Assembly (NCBI GenBank): GCA_029891345.1
Contig: CM056994.1
Span: 143,366,457-143,430,456, forward strand
Length of the DNA: 64,000 nucleotides
Source of the DNA: Dryococelus australis
Taxonomy: Eukaryota; Arthropoda; Insecta; Phasmatodea; Phasmatidae
Reading direction: 5' to 3'
Part shown: positions 57,610 to 64,000 of the stretch, piece by piece
How positions within the stretch are numbered: position 1 is the stretch's first letter
Layout: the number at the start of each line of letters is the position of its first letter
Position numbers and translations under genes: made by a program
Notes under the pieces: generated by a model
Database searches by the model: none
The model's input: the letters and a program-made list of their open reading frames with translations, nothing else
What the model was told of the DNA's origin: nothing

Positions 57610-60600
57610 AAATTACAAAATATACGGGAGAATTAATGGAGGAGAGGATAGTACACCCAAAACAACACATACTATTTTTTATGAACATATACACAAAAAT
57701 AAATATTTTCCGAGTTACGGACCTTCCAGTGTTGTACTGGATGTCTTCCTCGTAGTCTTTCTGGCACATTACAGTTGGAGTAGCTGTAGCCACGGTCGTG
57801 TACCTGCAAAGATGCCTCCCTCTTCAAGAAGTGATCAAAATGTCGACCGTGTGCCGAATGCACGCCTGAACACAGTGTAATATGTAAATGAAGCTAATAT
57901 TTACTGCCAATAATCCAACATAGTTTGCCAGCTGCTTCAATACAGTGAGTGTATCTATCGGGTTGTTCATCTCCTGCGCTAGTGCAAATTTTCCTCCTGG
58001 TATTGTGATAAGGTTTTGCTAGTGAGGCCTGTGTTCCCATTGTTTTACTTCGTGCCCATATTAAAATATTACTTACGTTTAGGCCATTCGGATGGTTTTT
58101 CATGTGCGTAACTGTAATTATATGAAGAATTCGAATAAAGTATATACCACTGCTTTTCAAATTAGTCGGATGGCTCTAGTTTAGAGTAACACTGTCGTAT
58201 TTCTTCGCGTTCTTCCTATGAGCATTACTAGTTTTGACTATCGTTTCATGAAAAACGCGCGTTACATAATAATAATTTTAAGGTCAATTTAGAAGCCAAA
58301 ATATGATACGGAGTTGTTAAAATGTTCTAAACTGAACAACCTAGCATATTTGTATATCAAGCGTGATGATGCACCTACTCATTTCGAGCCAGGACTAGGA
58401 CGTATTAAAATGCCCCTCTAAGGCAGTTCATAATATAGATGTATTTACTCTTCACGCAAGCAATAAAACACGGTGCCATACTGCAGTTGGCTATTTCTTG
58501 CTGTAATAATTCATTCAGAGGATTTAATTATTTCAAAGGCTGAACGACGGACTGCGACAAAAAAATGTATAATTCCAAATATAGATTCTAAAATTTATGT
58601 TCTCATTTTGTGGAGAAGACCTCTATTGGTGAGTTCACTAAGCTGATAATTCGAATATTTAATAATCCACGGTAAGTGTGTTCTTTAGAATTGTAAGCGT
58701 AGTAGATTATTTCATAAGTTTCTCACTACCTGTTTTCCAAGAAGAATAAAAGCGGAAATCTGAACTAAGAATAGTTATGATTTCACAATTAACAGCTCAG
58801 AAGTTTTTAACGGTCCGTTGAATCACTAAGAAAACGTAGAGAGGATCTACACCAAAATATTAATTCCTTTGGCGGGTCGTCAATAACTTACCCAGTGACG
58901 TAACAAAGACTTTTCTGTAGAATGATTTATAAGGGAAAGAGTATAAAATAAAAAAATTGATCCTATTAATGATATTATATATAAGTATATAATTACATAA
59001 AGTATATATATACATTTACGTTTATACATTTATGGCAATTTTGAAGTCTTAGAGTAGCTGATATTTTATTGAATAACTGAGTACATAATTGAAGTTATAC
59101 TCGTAGGGTTAGTTGCTAGGGTGTTATGGCCCATCTCTCCCTCCCCTATTCTATGATTTTTAATTGACATAAGTATAAACTGACAATATCTGTCTGTAAA
59201 ACAGGATTACAGAGAAGCTGTAGTAAGAGTGTTGAATACTGTATGTAAGAGGGCGTATACATAGCACAAGGTAGCAGCGTTGTACATCAGCAGCTCCCAG
59301 ATTTATTGTGTAGGTAGTTGGATGGTCCCTCGCTACACCACGTAATATGTCCGGCACTAGACGCCAATAAGCGAGTCACGCCCACGGAACACACTGTACT
59401 GTGGGCGTTACCGGAGCATCCCTTGCCGACTCCCTAATTACGAACTTTCAATAAACATAGATATTCTTATGGTACAACGCTAAGATTTATAAACGAACAA
59501 TTAATGGAATATAGTTGTGTGCATTTATATTTTTAAGAGACACTCAAAAGTTAATACGCTGTTTATATCACATAACCATTAAAATAAAATATGTCAAGAA
59601 AATAGCTACTATATTTTGGAAAGCCATTTTACAATTCAACCATTTATTACGCCCTAGCACGCACAAATTACTAAATACTGAGAAAAATTTAAAAGCGATT
59701 AAATCAGATACAAACACGTTAGAAGAACAGAAGCAAAGCCGAATCAAAGTCATCATACGAAATAAAAATTATGAAACATCCTTCGCCACGATGATTCAAA
59801 ATCTCTTTTATTCCAGATTAAATACTCGCCAACAAGTTGGTCGTTATGCCACTTAATAATTTGAACGGAATGCAGAAAAGGGAGTAATGTTACGTTGACA
59901 AACAAGAATATTGATTTAATCTGAGCCATGAGTGCCATGTCGTAAAAGTAGCCATTCCTAAACCGGTCGAGCAGCCTCAACTCAAACTAAAGGAATCATA
60001 CCGATGTATCAATAAAAACATTATAAATTATCATATTGCTTTGCAAGTAAATGCCGTGAAGCGGTTTAAGTTGAGCCAAATTACACTTCTGAACGTGATC
60101 GAAATATCAGGTAAGAAATAAACTATACGACATCATTTCTCTAAGTAAACTGTAACCACGACACATGTATAACATTTCTTCAAAGACACCAGTTAAACAT
60201 TGACACAGAACATCACTAATCACCGGTCTGATGATTCCCGAGAGAATACTTAACACGGAAAAGCTAGCAGCAAATGCTACCACAGATTTTAACTAGTATA
60301 CCGTAATCCTAAGTGTTTAAATGTGCGTCTGAGGTAGGGATGTGACTTCAGTGCGTCTCAAGGCTGATTCCCAAACGCCTTCAGAAAATTCATGCAAGAA
60401 GACATGCATACTAGCAGAGAGGGATTGTGCAACCATGATCGCGTCTCGAACCATGACTATATATAGCTAAGATAACCTAGAGATATTAAGAGAGGAGGGA
60501 AACCTGCGCAATCACCGTAAAAGCTCCCCCCCCCCCCCTGTCCCGACTGGAAGGAATTCAAAATTGTTATACGCGTTATCAGAACATGCTAAGCAGAAAG

Positions 60601-60640
60601 ATGGGTAGAAACAATGCTTTTTATTGATGCGTGTTTGATG
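57610..60640. other. No recognised gene
   Basis: Contains scattered open frames (57563-57880 plus, 57894-58160 minus, 59515-59856 plus) with no motifs. Includes an inverted repeat at 59378-59408 and a C13 tract at 60526-60538. Confidence 0.45.
59378..59408. other. 8-bp GC-rich inverted repeat
   Basis: acgcccac and gtgggcgt flank a 15-base loop in an AT-rich region. Could mark a transposon centre or a paired binding site; function unknown. Confidence 0.6.
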
Positions 60641-60654
60641 TGTGTATTGAAGAG

Positions 60655-60866
60655 ATTAGGGCGGCTCTTAGGAGCTTATGAAGGTAATGGCGATGAGTAT
60701 GGAGCAGCGTCGGAATAAAAAGGCAGGGGGAACGGGATATCCCCTAGGAAAAACGCCGACCAGGGGTATCAGCCGGCAAGATACCCAAATGCGAATATTC
60801 GGGTGTGACCCCACCGGGTATCGAACCCGGTTTGCCTAGGTGGGATGGGTGGTTCAAGACTAGAAG
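60655..60866 (-). mobile_element. SINE copy with well-kept B-box
   Basis: On the minus strand: cacctaggcaaaccgggttc then gatacccggtgggg, a near-perfect tRNA T-arm/B-box; then cgaatattcgcatttgggta, ccctggtcggcgtttttcct, aggggatatcccgttccccc, attccgacgctgctccatac and the tail ctaagagccgccc. The best-preserved tRNA-related head of the family in the window. The A-box side is worn. Confidence 0.8.
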
Positions 60867-60869
60867 AGA

Positions 60870-61305
60870 GGAGCGGGAGTGAAAAGCGGAAACACTATAG
60901 TTGAAGAAAAGTGGAGCAGGCGGAGGTGATTACGTGCACGTGCAGGAAGAAGGGGATCCAAAGAGCTTAAGGCAAATAAGCTGAGCGTGCATGACAGCAG
61001 AAACAACTAGCATCATGGGAGGATCTATCATAGTGTAATGAAGCGCCACCAAAGCGTTGTTTACTCACAGCTAGAGAGCTGCTAAATTTGCGTAATTATT
61101 TGAAGACACGCAAATTTGGGAACGCGGCAGTAGACCTAACAAGAAGTTACTGATAACAAATGAACTTAATCTCCACGGTGCAAATCAATTTTTGTGAATT
61201 TCTTAAAAGCATATATGGCAGATAGTCGCTGACGTCTCATTGAGAGCAATATCATTAAAGATAGAAACATATGCATGTGATACAGTACAAAGAAAATTAA
61301 AATAA
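60870..61305. other. No recognised gene
   Basis: Mixed composition, no open frame of interest. Confidence 0.5.
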
Positions 61306-61307
61306 AA

Positions 61308-63270
61308 TACATGCGTGACATACCCGGGATTCGAATTCAGACAAATTCTTAAAATTAAGCTAGATTTCAATCAACTGCATCGCGTAGGTAGCATTCGGAG
61401 CATCAACTTCGGATATCATCGGTCTGAATTTTTTAATTATAAGGTTAAATAACCTGAAATATAAACACTGCCATCATTTTTAAATACTTTTGTGAGGCAA
61501 CGAATACACATAAGTTTATATATCGCCTACCATAATTCTACATGTGTGAAAAATTTGGTGTTAATTAGGTGATTTGTACCAGAGATAAACTATAAAAACA
61601 TTATTTAAACGGTGCTCTATTAGAAAACAGTCAAAATCTTTTTTTGCTATTGTCTAACAAATACTGTCATAAAAAGTTTGTTTGAATTGAGTTAAATTGT
61701 TAAATAGATAAACACAATATAACAAAATATTTTTATGTCCGCCATTTCGAAAATCAGTGTCTGACAACATTCGAATCATGCAACTTTACATGGCTTTCTG
61801 TAGGTTTGAAAAATGTTGTGTAAATAATTTGAATTATTCTGGAAATATGGCTAAATGTTCCTTTTTACTTACCGGACACTACTTTGTAAAGAATCTAGCA
61901 AAAGAGGAGTTTGTATGCACAAATCATTCTTTAATATGTACTACTGTTTGTGTACAAAATATGATTGAATTTTGTTTAATCATTTCAAAGATATAATAAA
62001 TTAATCTAACTTACTTATATCAATCCCATTAAAATATGTCTGCCATACATAAACCTTGTTAATTTATATACCCAACTTTAGCAATTCTTGCATGAAATTT
62101 GGGTAAGAATCGGTTAATTGATCCTCGAGATATGGCATAAAAACTGCATTGTGTTTGTGACGATCTTCATGAAGTCCATGGTTGTCATATATACAGTATA
62201 CGAAGTTAAATTTTAATCTCTAACATAATTTCGTTGACAGAGCACACTAGACTTAAATGTTTCTATAGGCGACATTCAGAAAATAAAAGACTTACTAGCA
62301 TAAAATATATACATAATTTTGGACAACCACGGTATAAATTCTCCGCCAAATTTCAAACATATCGGTTAATGGTTTCCCCAGATATACTTGAAAATTATTC
62401 TACTATATCTTGTAACGCTATTTTCCAAAATGGTGGAGAAATAAGGCTTCGCAAATAACATTTTGATGGATATAACTGATAGTTTCAGCATACAAATTTA
62501 AGTTGAAATATTTTGCAGTTTCATAGATAACAGATTTTTGCGCTAAAAATTTATATGGCCACCAGTTTTAAGATATTGTGTGTCTGACCCTCTCAAACTT
62601 TATCAGTTTACATGGCCTATAATAGCTCTACTTGTTTGACAAACTTGGTATAAATCGGTTGTTTGTTATAGGACATATAACGTAATTTTGTCAGCGTAGA
62701 ATAATTTGATTAAGCTTGTTTAACGAAATAAAACTAAAATATTTGCACGACCGCCATTTTGAAATAAGCGCCTAATAACTTAATATAAATTAATATAAAC
62801 TTCGCCTATAACAATGTTACTTACTTGCAAAATTTGTCAAAAATTTATTGAGTAGTTTTCGAGATATAACAAAAATCGTCAGCTTTTAATGTGGTGCTAT
62901 AATCGAAAATGGTGGATGAACAACAATATAAACCTCCGATTACAATGCATATATCTTTCATTGACAACATTCAAAATTTGGTTTAAATTGGTGGAATAGT
63001 TTCCGAGATGATATATAAACGTAGAATTGTTGCCATATTGTAAGTAAGTGCCCGATCTGGTTAAAACTATAAAATTCAGTTTCCTTAATTAGAAATTTTA
63101 TGTGTACCATTATCGGAGAATTTCGGCTAACGTATTCCAAAATAAAAATGAGATGGGGGAGGGGGAGACACAGGCACAGTCACTTACATAGAAACACACA
63201 AATATACACATACATGCACATGCAGACACAGACAGTAAAGTGATCTCATAGGGTTTTTTTCCTCATCGGA
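61308..63270. mobile_element. Composite repeat copy 2
   Basis: Starts with a worn minus-strand tRNA-like segment (61317-61400; ccgggattcgaattca on plus). It shares gcattcggagcatcaacttc and ggatatcatcggtct with copy 1, then degenerate monomers (aagaatcggttaattgatcc, tatcggttaatggtttcc, taaatcggttgtttgttat, accgccattttgaaata and others), and ends with a CA-rich stretch and gatctcatagggttttttt followed by cctcatcgg. The open frames at 61757-61996 and 62234-62458 are monomer sequence. Confidence 0.65.
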
Positions 63271-63274
63271 AAGT

Positions 63275-64000
63275 TGGCTAAAAATCGTTACCCCTGCAGA
63301 GTCGACTCAGTTGGCATTTCGCCTATAATTCACATCGCGTACTGTTAGTAGACCTAATTTGTCATACATGAACTAAACATAGAATAATTTCGCCTAAATT
63401 TTTCTCCAATGTATGACGTTTTTCCTATCGCTGTTTGACTTATAGTCCTTTGGCATAAAATGATTTTAATTTCCGTTTCTAGCAAATGTCGAATATCGGG
63501 GAAAAAGCACTACACATACAGACAGTAGACCTATAGTCGTTTCCTTTACAGTCACTTCACCTAAATGGCATTAAAAATGCTTGCATAATACCTAGAATAA
63601 TTTAAAAAAACGTGTTAGGAACAAGAAGTTACTGATATAACTGGTGAGACTACATTACTCTGCATAGTGTTATGAGAGGCACTAGCTTGAACCCGCCTTT
63701 AAAACAACGTACTAGCTGAATGCACCGTAGGTAAACACCGCAGTATTAAGGACAATTTGAAAACTCCCTTCGCGAAGAAAATGCCAATACGACATTACCG
63801 TGAGGACAATTCAACACGGGCATACGGGAACAAAACCAGCTCTCAGCAGTTTCGCCACGATGCGGAAGGTAAACCAGACCAAGCTCATAATAAAGAAACT
63901 TTAATAACAGCATATCGCACCCGGAAAGCTATCTGTCTGTCTGCAGCCAGCCACCGAGAGGGGACTATGCTGCGCTGGATGCAGTGCCATCCTACCAGAC
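63275..64000. other. No recognised gene
   Basis: AT-rich, turning GC-richer over the last ~150 bp. No open frame or repeat recognised before the window ends. Confidence 0.5.

Noticed and set aside
1..64000. CRISPR arrays, bacterial operons, riboswitches, rRNA
   Set aside because: No short regular repeats with unique spacers, no closely spaced co-directional genes, and no rRNA-like sequence were seen; all tandem repeats lack spacer structure.

Overview
The window looks like repeat-rich, AT-rich nuclear DNA of an animal, most likely an arthropod (insect). Every protein-like stretch I recognise belongs to a eukaryotic mobile element. I see no operons, no bacterial gene spacing, no rRNA and no CRISPR. 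No intact host gene is visible; two short GT-donor-bordered ORFs (44.6 and 46.7 kb) are the only host-exon candidates, and both are weak.

Layout. 0-13 kb: a deleted Tc1-like transposon (563-1132), a tRNA-Leu-like relic (4.46 kb), a 21-bp minisatellite (6.2-6.5 kb), a ~114-bp satellite array (9.4-10.2 kb), a second ~140-bp satellite (10.26-10.67 kb) and a degenerate tandem region (11.6-12.0 kb). 13-17 kb: a tRNA-derived SINE with a perfect 11-bp target duplication (13187-13440), a decayed 2.2-kb DDE transposon with long terminal inverted repeats (14172-16342), and another SINE copy. 20.6-34.6 kb: the main feature, a ~14-kb decayed Polinton/Maverick-like element bounded by 1.6-2.1-kb terminal inverted repeats. 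It carries remnants of capsid-like genes, an adenain-like cysteine protease, a hydrophobic virion-type peptide, an FtsK/HerA-type packaging ATPase and a chromodomain integrase, arranged as two divergent blocks. No protein-primed DNA polymerase was found. 39.5-42.9 and 61.3-63.3 kb: two copies of a composite repeat (tRNA-like end, degenerate monomers, CA-rich end). 43.7-44.5 kb: a second DDE transposase relic. 47.2-47.8 kb: a MITE-like element. 51.9-54.3 kb: a compact ~2.5-kb element with ~290-bp inverted repeats starting 5'-AGT and a near-perfect 6-bp target duplication. Inside is a truncated copy of the same packaging ATPase, so it is probably a non-autonomous Polinton derivative. 56.5-60.9 kb: more SINE copies, one apparently split by an insertion.

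How the parts relate. The large element still shows the gene set expected of a virus-like transposon (integration, packaging, maturation, capsid), but all of its genes are broken by stops and frameshifts. The small element kept only termini and an ATPase fragment, so if it ever moved it did so in trans. A monomer of the 9.4-kb satellite sits inside the large element. All coordinates of decayed genes are approximate and come from reading translations by eye; no alignment or database search was run.
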